From: Cacajao melanocephalus
Lineage: Eukaryota > Chordata > Mammalia > Primates > Pitheciidae
Assembly (NCBI GenBank): GCA_963573385.1
Contig: CAUYLG010071191.1
Location: forward strand, 32,994 to 96,993
Direction: 5' to 3'
Length of the DNA: 64,000 nt
Position numbers and translations under genes: made by a program. Below, piece by piece: positions 27,099 to 41,173 of the stretch (position 1 is its first letter; each line of letters begins with the position of its first letter). The notes beneath the pieces are model-generated. The model saw only the letters and a program-made list of their open reading frames with translations, made no database searches and was not told the origin of the DNA.

Positions 27099-30024
27099 TC
27101 ATTTTTCCGTATTGTGATAGATTAGGAAATATTATTCTCTGTTCTCTAAAGAAGAAAGGTGGAGAAGCAACATGGAAACATGCAACATAGCATATGATAA
27201 TACCATGATGATCCATGTTTTATGGAGGGCTCTAACCTGTGCAGCTGATTGGACCCTGCTATGACTGTATTCTGAACCCTTAGCATCCTGGATGTGTACT
27301 AGAGCAGATGACAAGGGTCAGTGGAGCAAAAAAAATCTTTGACAACTTCTCATATTTTTGTACTTAGAGAAGTTATCATAATTCTTTTCTCCATTCACTT
27401 TAAGTATATGTAAGCAGTATCTAATCTTGTGGGAAACTGAAAGTGAAACTCTCTAGCAAATAGCATGGTTATATGCCAAGAAAGAAGAGACAGAGTTAAC
27501 CTATGAAAATTAATCTTGACTGTTAACAAATGTGCCGAAATGGGTGGAAGAACACAGCCCACAAGACTGACATGTAGGTGGGAATTGGACCTGCCGGGTC
27601 CCAGACGGAGACCTCATGCACACATTTGAAGTTCTTTTGTGACTCTCCATTAACCTTGACTTAAAGTTCCAGAAAAATGCTCAAGCAGGTGAGAATTCTC
27701 ATACTGTCTTTCTCATTTGAGAAAATGAGCCAATGCCTACTTTTTTTAAGTGATATTTATGACTAGTTACATTGCACAAGGAAACTGGACGTGGGTGAGG
27801 TGTTAAGGTATAGAGAAATGGGTAATAAGGGAACTTAGAAAACCCATCCACTGAACGTTTCCAAGCCACCCTCCCCACGGGCGCAGAGTCATCACGAACG
27901 ATTACTTGAGAATTGTGAAGGGCTCAAAGAGGAAAATTGGAGAACAAAATGGGTTGGAAGAATTTATACTTTTTTTCATTTCAACTTGAAGCCAAGGGCT
28001 AAAACTCATGTCTTACACCATTGTAATCTACAACCATTTAATTTGCTAACAAGACTTAACTGATCAGGATCTGCAACCTCCTTCTCCAGTATAATCAAAA
28101 CAAGAAGCATTTGGCTCTGGAAAGTAAACGTTGTCTATCTTTTATTGTCTGGCCCCACCATTTTCTTTCTGGCAGGCTGAGATGAAACAGAAAGCTGATA
28201 TTTGGAGCCACTGGAATTGCAGGCCTTGTAATTTAGAAATATCCATTTTATCCCGTGTAATTTCTTCCCTAAGATTCCTCAGTCTAAATCTGATACAGGT
28301 AGGAGCCAAGACAAACAGTAACCATTTATAGTCACCCAGACCAGTTTGAATTTCACTCTAATGTAAAGCAAAAAGAGTTTTTGGCTTCATTTCAGGTGTG
28401 TAACAGGGGTAGAAAATGCATTTAAAATTTAGCAGCAAATGTTACCATATGTTTCCATAACAACTGCAGACTTTTATGTTAGAAAAGCAATAATATAAAC
28501 ACGTAGGAATCTTGGAACAGTAAACTATTAATTTACCAAATATAAAAAATCCAGCATGAAGGGGCTTTTATAGCCACAGAAGCCATGAGAGGCCCAGCAT
28601 CCTGTGAATTTCTCCATTATGTGGCAGAAAGTGCTGCCGGTTCCTTTAAATGAGCAAATCTTTTAAAATTATAGGTACAGTGTCCGTTCTCCACAGTGCC
28701 TTTTTGTGAAACAATGCGTAGTGGTGCCAGTGATGGCTGAATTCTTCTTACCATATTGAACTAGTAAAATACCCTTTAGAAGCTACTTCCAGTGCATATC
28801 TGTAATAAGACAACTGCATTTTTTCCCTTCACCCATAGCTTCAAACTTAATGACGAAGGCTAGGGTTCCTGCAGAAAGTGCGGTGCCCAGTAGTTGGCTC
28901 TAATGCTTGGCAAAGAGTAGATGTTCATCGTTGCTGATGGATAGGAACAAGGTTCTCAGTTTTCTCACCTACCCATTTTGAAACATAAAAAAGACAAGGG
29001 GAAAAGGGGAAAGGCAGATCTATTTAACCACATCTTAAGAATGAGGAGTTAGTAAATAGAGTTGTTGAAATCACATTCAGTGTTCTTTGAATTCTCTGTG
29101 GAACAAAGAAATAGCCTCCTTTTAACATGGCTACTTGTGGATGGGCCTTTCATCTGAAAGGAGGCAGAATGTCTTTTTCCCTAAACCTGCCTCAGAGAGT
29201 ACAGCAGGTTTTGAATCCTTTCCTGCAATAAAACCAACAACGTTACCTTGTCATTTAAGGCGAGATGGTGTAGCTTAACTAGTTCCGAAACTTGGGTTCA
29301 TGACATCACTGTCATTAAACACATACCGATCAATGAAGACTAAAGTCAAAGAGAAAAGAAGGTCGAAGGGAGGTGGCTGATGTAAAAATTAGGTGCAGAA
29401 CTCCGGGGCCAGGGGTGCATTCAGGAAGGGTGCTGCTGTGACTACAGGGTAGAGAGAAGGGTGAAATCTTCATTTTAGAAGGTGGAGTAAAGAGACTAGG
29501 GTTTCAGCTGTGGCAGGGGTGTCACCTTGGCCTCTCTTTAGCCTTCACAATAGAGCCCACGGGCTGTTGAGCCAGAAGTGGTGCAGCAGGGGCATTGGTT
29601 AAGAAGGCTCACAGTGTTAGGGGCCAAAGGAGAAGATGGACACTAATGTTTAAGGGGCCTGAGTGGGTCTGAGAAAACGTGGACACACAGAAGCAAGAGT
29701 GAGCGGCATGATTTGGAGTAGCAGAGATGGCATCAGCAAAAGAAGAGCTGCTTTGTGAAGACCCGATTCATTCCCAAGTCCTTGGTAGGCGTCTATTTTT
29801 AGAGCAGAAACCCAATTTCACCCAAGTTACCACTGTCTCTAATTAGACTAACAAGAAACTTTCTAATATTTCTGTCAGTGCTTAACCAGTTCTAGAGTGT
29901 TTTATGCTACAAAGCATTCTTTAAGCATTAGTGCCATTGGAGTCTAGCATTGACCATATGGGTCCTTAATTTGTGTCTAAGTATCCAGTAGCATGAAGAT
30001 GGATGGTTAAGAAAAAACCAAGAG
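27099..30024 (+). other. Unique intron 8 sequence, candidate conserved block and cryptic exon
   Basis: No mobile element is clear except a faint MIR-like tail near 28890-28940. A possible pseudoexon at 28176-28298 is described in the findings. No gene is supported. Confidence 0.4.
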
Positions 30025-30330
30025 CCATTCATTCATTCCACAAATATTTATTGAACACTTAATGGTGTCCCTGGAACTGGGTATACAAGAGTGAACAAAA
30101 AACCACAGCCTGTTTCTTGTGCTGATAGAGCTTACAGTCCAGTGGCAAGAAGCTGACTGAAAATAAGCAAGTAAAAAAGAGGATGTCAGATAACAACATG
30201 TACTATGGAGAAAAGGCAACAGGTAGGCAACTGGGGAGGGGAATGGAGCTTTTTAGGGAAGCCTCACTTGAGCTGAGATGAGGGGGAAGAGAAGGAACCA
30301 ATCAATGTGACGGAGGGAGAAGTAAGTGAG
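30025..30330 (-). mobile_element. L2 3' end, antisense
   Basis: It opens with the L2 tail repeat CATTCATTC, then ATATTTATTGAACACTTAAT, GTGAACAAAAAACCACAGCC and AGAGCTTACAGTCCAGTGGC. It continues into AAGCCTCACTTGAGCTGAGA. This is a well-preserved antisense L2 3' terminus. Confidence 0.92.
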
Positions 30331-30429
30331 ATGGGATGAGACAAGAAGGAGGGGTCACATTTTTGGGTTGGAGTAAAGATTTCATCATGGTATCTGCTGA
30401 CAGATGGAACATGAATCCAAGTTCTATTT

Positions 30430-30665
30430 ACAAAGTATACTGAAAGTGCCCACTATGTGGCCAGTGCTGTGTTAGGAAAACACAGTTCTTCTGATCAAAG
30501 TTGTAGTTTAGTTGTTGGGAAAGAGACATAATTCATTGTGAGATAAATGCCAAATTAAATAACATTGACCATAAGTAAATCATGAGCTCTTTGAAATAAG
30601 TAGTCAATGTGAGCTGGGAAAGTCTTTATGGAAAGAGAGAGGGCATCAGAATTGGAGCTCAGAAC
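30430..30665 (-). mobile_element. L2 fragment, antisense
   Basis: TGCCCACTATGTGGCCAGTG, TGCTGTGTTAGGAAAACACA and a later GAAAGTCTTTATGGAAAGAG with TTGGAGCTCAG resemble antisense L2. It is poorly preserved. Confidence 0.6.
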
Positions 30666-30667
30666 TA

Positions 30668-30811
30668 TTGAGGCTGTGGTTCATGCTTAGAGTCCCAAGG
30701 GCTTTGGAAGGCCAAGGTGGGAGGACTGCTTGAGGCCAGAAATTCAAGGCCAGCCTGGGCAACATAGCCAGATCCCATCTCTACAAAAAAAATTTAAAGT
30801 AAAAATTGAAA
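30668..30811 (+). mobile_element. Left Alu monomer (FLAM-like), forward
   Basis: GAGGCTGTGGTTCATGC, GGAGGACTGCTTGAGGCCAG and CAACATAGCCAGATCCCATC are followed by an A-rich tail. No right monomer is present. I could not find clear target-site duplications. Confidence 0.82.
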
Positions 30812-30829
30812 AAAAATCCGTTTTGCGCC

Positions 30830-30960
30830 TCCTGTGTGTTGATGCTTTGTGTGTATCTTTAAGTTTTTCCTCATAGTAATCATACAAAGGTAAGTGCTTT
30901 AATCCCCATGTTATAGATGATGAAAGTAAATTCAGAGAAAGTTAAAGGTGGCTATTGACA
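30830..30960 (-). mobile_element. MIR fragment, antisense
   Basis: TCATAGTAATCATACAAAGG, AATCCCCATGTTATAGATGA and TCAGAGAAAGTTAAAGGTGG follow antisense MIR order. Confidence 0.65.
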
Positions 30961-33439
<2,479 letters not shown>

Positions 33440-33560
33440 CAGGCAGCAAACCTTTTTCAGAGTGCCTGCTTAAAGCAAACCCTGGGTTAAGCTCCAGGAG
33501 CTGATGGAGGTGAATAAGACAGGGTCTCTGCCCTCAGGAAGCTTAAACTCAGATGAATAC
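33440..33560 (-). mobile_element. L2 fragment, antisense
   Basis: GTGAATAAGACAGGGTCTCT followed by GCCCTCAGGAAGCTTAAACT matches the antisense L2 block upstream of its 3' end. Confidence 0.6.
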
Positions 33561-33606
33561 CACTGAAAATCAGAATTCTCATCGAACCCATATGAATGTG
33601 TTTAAT

Positions 33607-33842
33607 CCTAAATAATAATAGTACTAACTAGTGCATATTAAGTGCCTCTCTGTGTCAAGTACTTTTTAAGTGCTTTATGTGAATTAACTGTTACAATGGT
33701 AGGTATGTTTATTATCCCTAATTTTAAGAAAAGGGTACCTAGAGCCAAAAGACATCAAGTAACCTTCCTAGGGACACAAGGCTGGGAGGCAGGGAAGCTA
33801 GGATTTCCAGGCAGGAAGTTTGGCTCCGGAGCCCATGCTCTA
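33607..33842 (-). mobile_element. MIR, antisense
   Basis: TATTAAGTGCCTCTCTGTGT, TTTTTAAGTGCTTTATGTGA, AGTAACCTTCCTAGGGACAC and GGCTCCGGAGCCCATGCTC cover most of an antisense MIR. Confidence 0.88.
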
Positions 33843-33857
33843 GGTGAGTGGCTGTGT

Positions 33858-33990
33858 AATTTTAGCATCAGAATCGCCTGTGTCACCTTGTGACACACAA
33901 ATTGCAGGCCCTTCCTGGGTGGAGCTAGAATGTTTGCACTTCTAGCAAATTCTCAGGTGATGTGGATGACCACAGCTCTATGCCACGTGG
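33858..33990 (+). mobile_element. MER5-type hAT-Charlie fragment
   Basis: TTTTAGCATCAGAATCGCCT, AATTGCAGGCCCTTCCTGGG and TCTAGCAAATTCTCAGGTGA follow the order of MER5A/B. The terminal repeats are eroded. Confidence 0.65.
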
Positions 33991-34085
33991 GAAGAGAGGA
34001 GTGGAAACCAGTCACTATAAAACAAGGAAAAGTGAAATAACCTGTTACTGATTTAAGCAGAGGGCTTTGGGAATGCCAGTAGTAG

Positions 34086-34118
34086 CTAATAATAATATTA
34101 TTTATTATTATTATTATC
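34086..34118 (+). repeat. (TTA)n short tandem repeat
   Basis: Interrupted TAA/TTA units directly 5' of an antisense MIR, the same arrangement as the ATC repeat at 26822. Confidence 0.8.
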
Positions 34119-34356
34119 AGTATAACTGTCATTTATTGAGTGTTTGCTTTGTACTGGACACTTTCATAACCTTGTAACCATTATAACTGTTACTGTGGGC
34201 TGTCTCATTTAATCTACACAACAACCATATGAGGTGTTAACTGAATTTTACAGCTGAGGAAACTGAGGCACAGAGAGTTTGCAGACTTGATTAAATGACA
34301 GGCCAAGTATTCAAATGACTCCAGCCTAATTCTGGAGCCTAAGCTTTTAACCATGA
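34119..34356 (-). mobile_element. MIR, near full length, antisense
   Basis: TCATTTATTGAGTGTTTGCT, TCATTTAATCTACACAACAA, GAGGAAACTGAGGCACAGAG and a terminal CTGGAGCCTAAGCTTTTAAC are clear antisense MIR landmarks. Confidence 0.93.
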
Positions 34357-34399
34357 AGAAAATAGTGAAAAGAGGGGACTCAAACACGCATCCATAGAG

Positions 34400-34680
34400 C
34401 AGCTACTGTAGGTTACAAGCTGGGCCCTGAAGGAGGAAGATGCCAAAAAAAAAAAAGTCTTCCCAAATGGAATGGATATGTGCAAAGGCCCAGGGGCATG
34501 AAGGTACAAAGTGTGATAGGGAGTGAATAACATGGAGACTTGCATGTAAACGGCATGGCAAGGAATGACGGACCTTAAGGCTGGGAAAGCAGGTTGGCTG
34601 AACAGCCTTGAAAATGAGGAGTCAGCAGTACTCAAGAGTGGACTGGGAGATTTTTGAACCTGTCAGGGACACACTCATCC
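34400..34680 (-). mobile_element. L2-like fragment, antisense
   Basis: AATGGATATGTGCAAAGGCC followed by AGGGGCATGAAGG, and CATGGCAAGGAATGACGGAC, resemble the antisense L2-associated block. It is poorly preserved. Confidence 0.5.
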
Positions 34681-37600
34681 TCAAAAGTCATCTTTTGAGA
34701 CTTCCAAACAGAATGGCAGTCATACTTTGTTAAAGATGCAATGGGGTCATCTCTGCCTTGTGTAGTTTGAGAGTCTCAAAATATGTTCAGAGAAGAACTG
34801 GATTTCTAAGATTACTGACCCTGTGACAGTGAATCACGCCCTGCCAGAGGAAGGGTGTTTTGTACACAGCCACATCAAAAAAACCAGTGGGAACGTGCTG
34901 CATGCCCGTCTGTGAGTGTATCCGTGTATAAATCCACGCACTACACTTAGAAAATGCCTGCTGTGCGTGGCACTGGTGCAATGGTATCGTTGGAGCTGCC
35001 AACTTGTTTTATTTCTGATAGTGCTTGGCAGCCCCTGAAGGAGGGAAAGTATGAATTTTTATCTCCCATTTACTAGACTTTCATTATATTGTGCTTACAG
35101 ACACAGTGTCAGCACATAAAATGTTAAACATCACTGGTCTGAAAGAGGCTCCCATTGTCTTACCTCTGGTGCTAGGGGAATCTTGCTAGCTTTGCTGTAG
35201 TGGTTCTGTCAGTGTAATATGACATGAAGCATTTCTCAGTAATGACAGACATTGAATATGAGTGACAGGAACCCTGACCACAAGGAATGGGTTCAGTTAC
35301 CAGAGATGGGGGGGTTACCTGAGATAAAACCAAAGGGCCCAATTGTGCTTGGTTTTGACCCCTTGACTCCCAGATCTAGAGCAGCAAAGACAAATGGCTG
35401 ATTAACCAGCCCCTAACCCTCTTTTTCAGTGATAAACTTGTTTGGATTTCCCTGTCGGGAAAAAAAAAAATCTATGGGTGGCGTGGTTTCTAAAGGAAAT
35501 ATGATCAGAAACAGGAGGGCTGGTGCTCGTCATTTTTGTCTCTTGCAAGCACAAAACTGAAAACTGTCATTCTATCTTGGACTGGATCTAGGATGGTGTC
35601 CAGAAATCAATACAAGATAAATGATTGCTCTCTTCACCCTACCTTTCTTCTGCTGCAGCGGCTACATTGCTTCAGTTCACCTGTAGCCAACCCGACGCCA
35701 GCGTAAATGAGAGATCCTGCCATCAGAGGCTCTCCTTTTTTTCCCCCTCTCCTGCAGGCTGTTCTGCTCTACATTGAGTGCAGCTTTGTGGTTGTTTATA
35801 GTCCACTGCTTACAGCCCCCAGATAGAGTTATAGCGAGCAGACCAATTAAACTGTCGCAGGCTGCCCTCACTTGACTAGTTCTGCAGAGTCATTTAGGCA
35901 GCAGACATTCCTGACTATTAAAGCTAGTGGCAGCATGTCTCCAGCACTGGAGATAAAATGAATGAAATTTGTTATTCTGGGCTGACACTTGATCCTAGCT
36001 GTTGAACTAATGCTGTTGCACCTGAAATTTTTCTTTATGGTAATTGCTGTCTCTGTTATTATTTCATATACTAAATTGGAGAAAATTGCAACAAGTATTA
36101 AATTCTTTGAGCTAATTCACGAGAGTTCTATTGTGCATTCTTCCATGGTAGATCCCAACTTCTATTCAAGACTGGGAAGACAGATGTAGCTAGCCAGATG
36201 CACTGGCTAGTGTTTCATTATTATCAGAGACATTTCAATTTCAGGTCTGGCCAGGCATTTATCAGCTTTACCTGAAATCTGTTTTAAAATACCCTTTCGC
36301 GTCTAATTCAGCTGGCATATGTTGGCATCCACCCTGGGAAATTCAGTTATGATGACCAACATTGACAGTGATTTGCACTAGTCTGGTTGATTCAGTGACA
36401 GATACTTGGTGGTATCAGTAAATCTCTGGCACAGTATATGCTTAGGTAAATGGGCAGTGTGAAATAAGACTTCCCACCGGCACCTTTGGAATCCACAGCT
36501 CTAACTGGGAGTCCTTGTACACCTCAGGTAGTACTACTTCAGTGAGAACCCATCGAAACAGGTACACTCAAGGGAGAGAGCCTCCCAAAGCATTCGAATC
36601 ACTGGTCCTCACTGCCCATTCATGTTCACTCTCTCCTAATTTCTGTTAATTTCTTTTATCAGATCTCTTCCCAGAATTAGGGAGATCACTTTAGACTTTT
36701 CAATATAAACCATATTCAGAGTTTAGTGAAATTTCTCTGAGGCCTCTGTTTCTGTGGTAGATTGCATAGAAGATCATTTCTTTTACAGCATTCATTTGTA
36801 TGCTTAGCTTGTGGTCAGAGCTTGTGGCAAAGGCTCCAGACAGGACCCAGAATGGGAATTCAGATCTGGTTAGGGGTAGAAGTACTATGCTTGCTTTCAT
36901 GTTAATGCTTTGGGAAGACACTGACCCCAATCATAACATTACTTTAATTTCTACCTGAAGACCACACCCGACCAACATAGCAGGGCTCTGTCAGTTACAA
37001 GGACTTACATCTCTAGAATCCCAAGACTTTGTCAAGTCCCTACTAGGAAACAGGAGGCAGACTGTACTCCATATTTTGAATAGAGGCAAATGTGAGAGGC
37101 TACAACCTCAAAGTACTAGAAGAGAGACATGGGGTTTGTTATATTATATTAGTTTCATCGTTTTATCCCAATATTTAGGACAGTCTACAGATAATGATGC
37201 ATCCTGCCTAGGTGCTTTCTCTCTTGACATAGACAGACACCTGTATTTTGAATGATAATGGCTAGTATTAGACTGTGTGTGGTGGAGGATTTATATTGCA
37301 AGTTGAGGTCCATATAGTTTGTGAGGCCTCAAGTATACTGAATGTATGGTGGTCTGCATTATTTTTGATATTCATAAGCTTTGTTTAAAGAAGCTGTTTT
37401 GACAACTCAAATCTGCTAAAATTGAATTACTGTAATTTGCAGCAAAGTTCAGCATGAGAAATGTATATTTTCTTTCCCTGCTGAGAAAATGAAAGAAGCA
37501 TTAGGCTTTCATTTTTATATGGGATGGGTAGATTATGTATAGAATATCAAGTATAGAAGATTTATTTTCTCACCCTAAAATCCAATAGGAAAAACTGACA

Positions 37601-38016
37601 TTTTCATCAAAACTAAACCAAGACTAATCTTTGTTCTATTTTCTGAAATTACCAAATGTACAACAGTTTTAGGTATTTAAAAACAATATATTCATAGGCA
37701 AACATTAACTTCCTCCCAGCGGTCCTTCATATGCACATTCATTCTTATCGTTGGTATTTGAGGATCCTAATGATATCGTAATAACACAAGTAAAAGTTGC
37801 CATATAATAGCTGCGTGTGTGCATTTCAGACCCAGAACTAATTCTCCATGTTTCTGTCTCTGTATCTCTCAAGCAGGAGTGGTAAGCTCTTCTCTCCAAA
37901 TCTTGCCTGGACTTATTTTTCTATATATTTTGTGTTATTGTTGGGGCGTCGATTGTTTGACCTCTTTTGTGTGGACAGCACAGAGAACATGGGGAGACCT
38001 CAGCATGCAAGCTGAT
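34681..38016 (+). other. Unique intron 8 sequence, candidate conserved element 35630-35960
   Basis: No clear mobile element. 35630-35960 contains ACCAATTAAACTG (about 35841-35853) and TTGTTTATAG (about 35793-35802) in a repeat-free block. The remainder is featureless intron. Confidence 0.35.
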
Positions 38017-38432
38017 TGACATAGTTTGGATCTGTGTCCCTGCCCAATCTCATGTCAAATTGTAATCCCCAGTGTTGGAGGAGGAGCCTGGTGGGAGGTA
38101 ACTGGATCTTGGGCACAGAGTTCTCATGAATGGTTTAACACCATCCACCCTTGGTACTGTATAGTGAGTGAGTTCTTGTGAGATCTGCTTGTTTAAAAGT
38201 GTGGACTACTTCCCCCCGACCCTTGCTGCTGCTCTGGTCACATGACGTGTCTGTTTTCCCCTTTGCTTTCTGCCATTTTAAGTTTCCTGAGGCCTCCCCA
38301 GAAGCTGAGCAGATGCCAGCATCATGCTTCCTGTACAGCCTGCAGAACCATGAGCCAATTAAACCTCTTTTCTTTATAAATTTACCCAGTCTCAGGTATT
38401 TCTGTATAGCAGCACAAGAAGGAACCAATACT
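38017..38432 (+). mobile_element. Solo LTR of the MaLR group (MST/THE1-like), sense
   Basis: It starts TGACATAGTTTGGATCTGTG and ends AAGGAACCAATA. Order-consistent MaLR landmarks are TCATGTCAAATTGTAATCCC, AGTTTCCTGAGGCCTCCCCA, GAGCCAATTAAACCTCTTTT and TTACCCAGTCTCAGGTATTT. It is about 415 bp, LTR only, with no internal region on either side, so it is probably a recombination relic. A 148-codon ORF at 38178-38624 runs through it by chance. Confidence 0.93.
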
Positions 38433-38471
38433 ATAAGAGCTTGTTTGGAAGCTGGTTATTTTAACAGTATA

Positions 38472-38818
38472 GAGTTGGCTGTCCGTATCTGTGGGTTTCC
38501 ACATTTGTGGATTCAAGCAACTGGGGATCAAAAATATTCAGGGGAAAAAAAATGGATGGTTGTGTCTGTACTGAACATATACAGGCATTTTTTGGGTCAT
38601 TGCGTCCTAAACAACACAGTTTAACAACTATTAACATAGCATTTACTTTGTATTACATATTATAAGTAATCTAAAGATGGTTTAAAGTACATAGGACGAT
38701 GTGTGGGGGTTATATGCAAATATTATGACATTTTATAGAAGGAACTTGAGCATCTATGGATTTTGGGGTCTGAGGACGGTCCTGGAACGAATTCCCCAGA
38801 GATACAAAAGGACAACTG
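38472..38818 (+). mobile_element. Tigger-type non-autonomous DNA transposon
   Basis: The 5' end GAGTTGGCTGTCCGTATCTG and 3' end AAAAGGACAACTG are decayed inverted terminal repeats of the CAGTTGGCCCTCCGTATC class. TA precedes it (38470-38471). Internal TACTGAACATATACAGGCAT and TTATATGCAAATATTATGAC fit. It sits 40 bp from the MaLR LTR. Confidence 0.88.
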
Positions 38819-39493
38819 ATTTAAAATAAAGGTCAGAATTTGGAAGATTCTTGAAATGGGAGAGCAGCAGAGAGGATGACTGAGTTTGGGGCTGTCAAAA
38901 GGCAAAGTTAAAAGAAAATAAAGACCCTTCTCTGTGGTACTAAGAATGGAAACACCTATATGTATATAGACAGTTCACTAAAGTCAAAAGAGTCTTAAGA
39001 TAGCAAATATTTGGGTGAGGTGAGAGTGGTGCATAAAGAGGAAGGACTCTTGCTCTTGCAAATTTATTCTGCAAATCTTGAAATACAGTAATTCCTTTCC
39101 TCTTTCATATGCCTACATTTAGAGAGCATCAGACCTTGCCTTAAGCACCTTGCCTTCATTGTAACGTTTTCCTTGTTCATTGAGGTAGAATAGCCTCACT
39201 TTAACTGGGCCTCTGAAAGCTCAAGTAATGATTCTCAACTTACCATTTGTTAAGACATTTTGGAAAGTGGGTATTGAACCTGGGTCCGTTGCTTCTAAAG
39301 CCCCTTCACCAGTTTTGAACGGCCAGAACTTTGTATCTCTGAAATTAATTGCACTTATCTTAGAAAGTAGAAGAATATCCAGCAGGAAATATGCAGACTG
39401 CTTAAATTCCTTGTAATTGTTCCTCATAATGGTGCCAACATAGTGCTGGGCTTTTGGTCGCTAAAGCCAAAGCTAAACCTAGCCAGGATATAA
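38819..39493 (+). other. Unique intron 8 sequence
   Basis: I recognise no gene or mobile element between the Tigger-type element and the next Alu. Confidence 0.45.
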
Positions 39494-39508
39494 ACCAATG
39501 TATTTCTT

Positions 39509-39819
39509 TCTTTCTTTCTTTTTTTTTTTTTTTTTTGAGGCAGAGTCTCGCTCTGTTGCCCAGGCTGGAGTGCAGTGGCAGGATCTCGGCTCACTGCAAC
39601 CTCCGCCTCCTGAGTTCAAGGCGAGTCTCCTGCCTCAGCCTCCCGAGTAGCTGGAATTACAGGCGCCCGCCACCACGCTTGGGTAATTTTTGTATTTTTA
39701 GTGGAAACGGGGTTTCATCATGTTGACCAGGCTGGTCCTAAACTCCTGACCTCAAGTCATTCACCGCCTCTGCCTCTCAAAGTGCTGGGATTACAGGTGT
39801 GAGCCACCACGCCTGGCTT
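39509..39819 (-). mobile_element. Alu (S-like), reverse orientation
   Basis: It has a T tail preceded by TTTC units, both monomers, and ends GAGCCACCACGCCTGGCTT. A perfect 15-bp target-site duplication ACCAATGTATTTCTT lies at 39494-39508 and 39820-39834. Confidence 0.98.
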
Positions 39820-39934
39820 ACCAATGTATTTCTTAAAATTTAAACTTTAAACCTCTTTTCCTAAGTGTGGATTATTTAGAATGGGTTGAGCTGACATGGT
39901 CCTTCCCATGTGAATTACAGGTCTTTGTCCAAGT

Positions 39935-40467
39935 CAGGGATCAGCAAACTTTTTCTTTAAAAGGCCAGATAAGGGCTGGGTGCTGTGGCTCACGCCTGTA
40001 ATCCCAACGCTTTGGGAGACCACGGTGGGTGGATCACGACGTCAGGAGATCAAGACCATCCTGGCCAACATGGTGAAACCCCGTCTCTACTAAAAATGTG
40101 AAATTATTTGGGCATGGTGGCACGTGCCTGTAATCCCAGCTACTCAGGAGGCTGAGGCAGGAGAATAGCTTGAACCAGGGAGTCAGAGGTTGCGGTGAGC
40201 TGAGATTGCGCTACTGTACTCCAGCCTGGCTACAGAGGGAGACTCTGTCTCAAAAAAAAAAAAAAAGAAAAGAAAGAAAAGGCCAGATAGTAAATATCTT
40301 AGACTTTGTGAACCATATAGTCTCTGTTACAACTGTTCTACTCTCATGTTGTAGTGCAAAAATAGTCCTGGAATATGTAAATGAATAAGTATGGCTGTGT
40401 TCCAGTAAAACTTTACTAAAGCAGGTGACAGGATGTGGCCGTTACGCCATAGTTTACCAAACCCTAG
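39935..40467. mobile_element. hAT-Charlie-type DNA transposon (MER1-group), interrupted by an Alu
   Basis: Terminal sequences CAGGGATCAGCAAACTTTTT and GTTTACCAAACCCTAG are decayed inverted repeats of this family. Internal blocks GGCCAGATAGTAAATATCTT, AGACTTTGTGAACCATATAG and GGCTGTGTTCCAGTAAAACT agree. It is non-autonomous. Flanking 8-mers GTCCAAGT and GTCGAGGC may be the diverged target duplication. Confidence 0.87.
39972..40276 (+). mobile_element. Alu (S-like), forward, inside the hAT element
   Basis: It starts GGGCTGGGTGCTGTGGCTCA, with a tail of A and GAAA units. A perfect 13-bp target-site duplication AAAAGGCCAGATA lies at 39959-39971 and 40277-40289. Confidence 0.98.
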
Positions 40468-41173
40468 TCGAGGCCATGAGGAAGAGTTATGTTTAAGGCA
40501 ACCAGAACACAACCAACGTTGTATTCTTTTTTCATTCCTTGTTCATGTAAATTGCTAGTGAGAGAGATGTTCTCTCAGCAGAACTTGAAACCATTTGCAT
40601 TGGCTGGGGTTTTAACGTTTTGGGTTTTTTTTTTTCCTTAAATCTCTTGTTAAGCACATATTAAACATGTCCATGTTCTTTCCATTAAATATCTTGGTTG
40701 CCTTCCCAGACTTCAAATTGCAGTGAATTTATCCCCAAAGGGTGTTTGGTATCAATTCTCAAGATGCAATTTGAATGTAGTCTGCTTCTATAATGGAAAT
40801 AGTATTCCAAATCTTCATTATTTAAGTTCCATAGAAAATAATGAATCATTGAATTGGTTATTATTCAGCACTGTTAAGGCATATACTGAATTCTTTGTTT
40901 TCTTGTCTTATAGCCTTCTATCAACTCAAAGGATAAAATAGTCTGAAGATTTCATTTTATGACTACATATGAGGCATTAGATTATTATTTTCTAGCTAAA
41001 TTGTGGTAAACTCAGATTACATTATAATGAAGCTTTTTCCCCCAATAAGCATTTTATAAAAGGAAAACCTAAAGACAACAACCAGCAAAAACCGTTTATG
41101 AATCATTTACCCTAACAATTGTAATCGTTTCCTTGTTACTCCATTCCTGTAGTGGTGACCCCCTGCTGCCACA
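40468..41173 (+). other. Unique intron 8 sequence
   Basis: I recognise no element. A T run near 40625-40636 is low complexity. Confidence 0.45.

Noticed and set aside
37819..37886. Pyrimidine tract with CAG then GTAAGC five bases later, a possible micro-exon
   Set aside because: The acceptor and donor motifs are good, but a 5-nt exon would need exceptional splicing support. Chance occurrence in a long intron is likely.
38178..38624. 148-codon plus-strand ORF
   Set aside because: It lies across the MaLR LTR and into the Tigger-type element. No retroviral or transposase motif is present; it is a chance frame.
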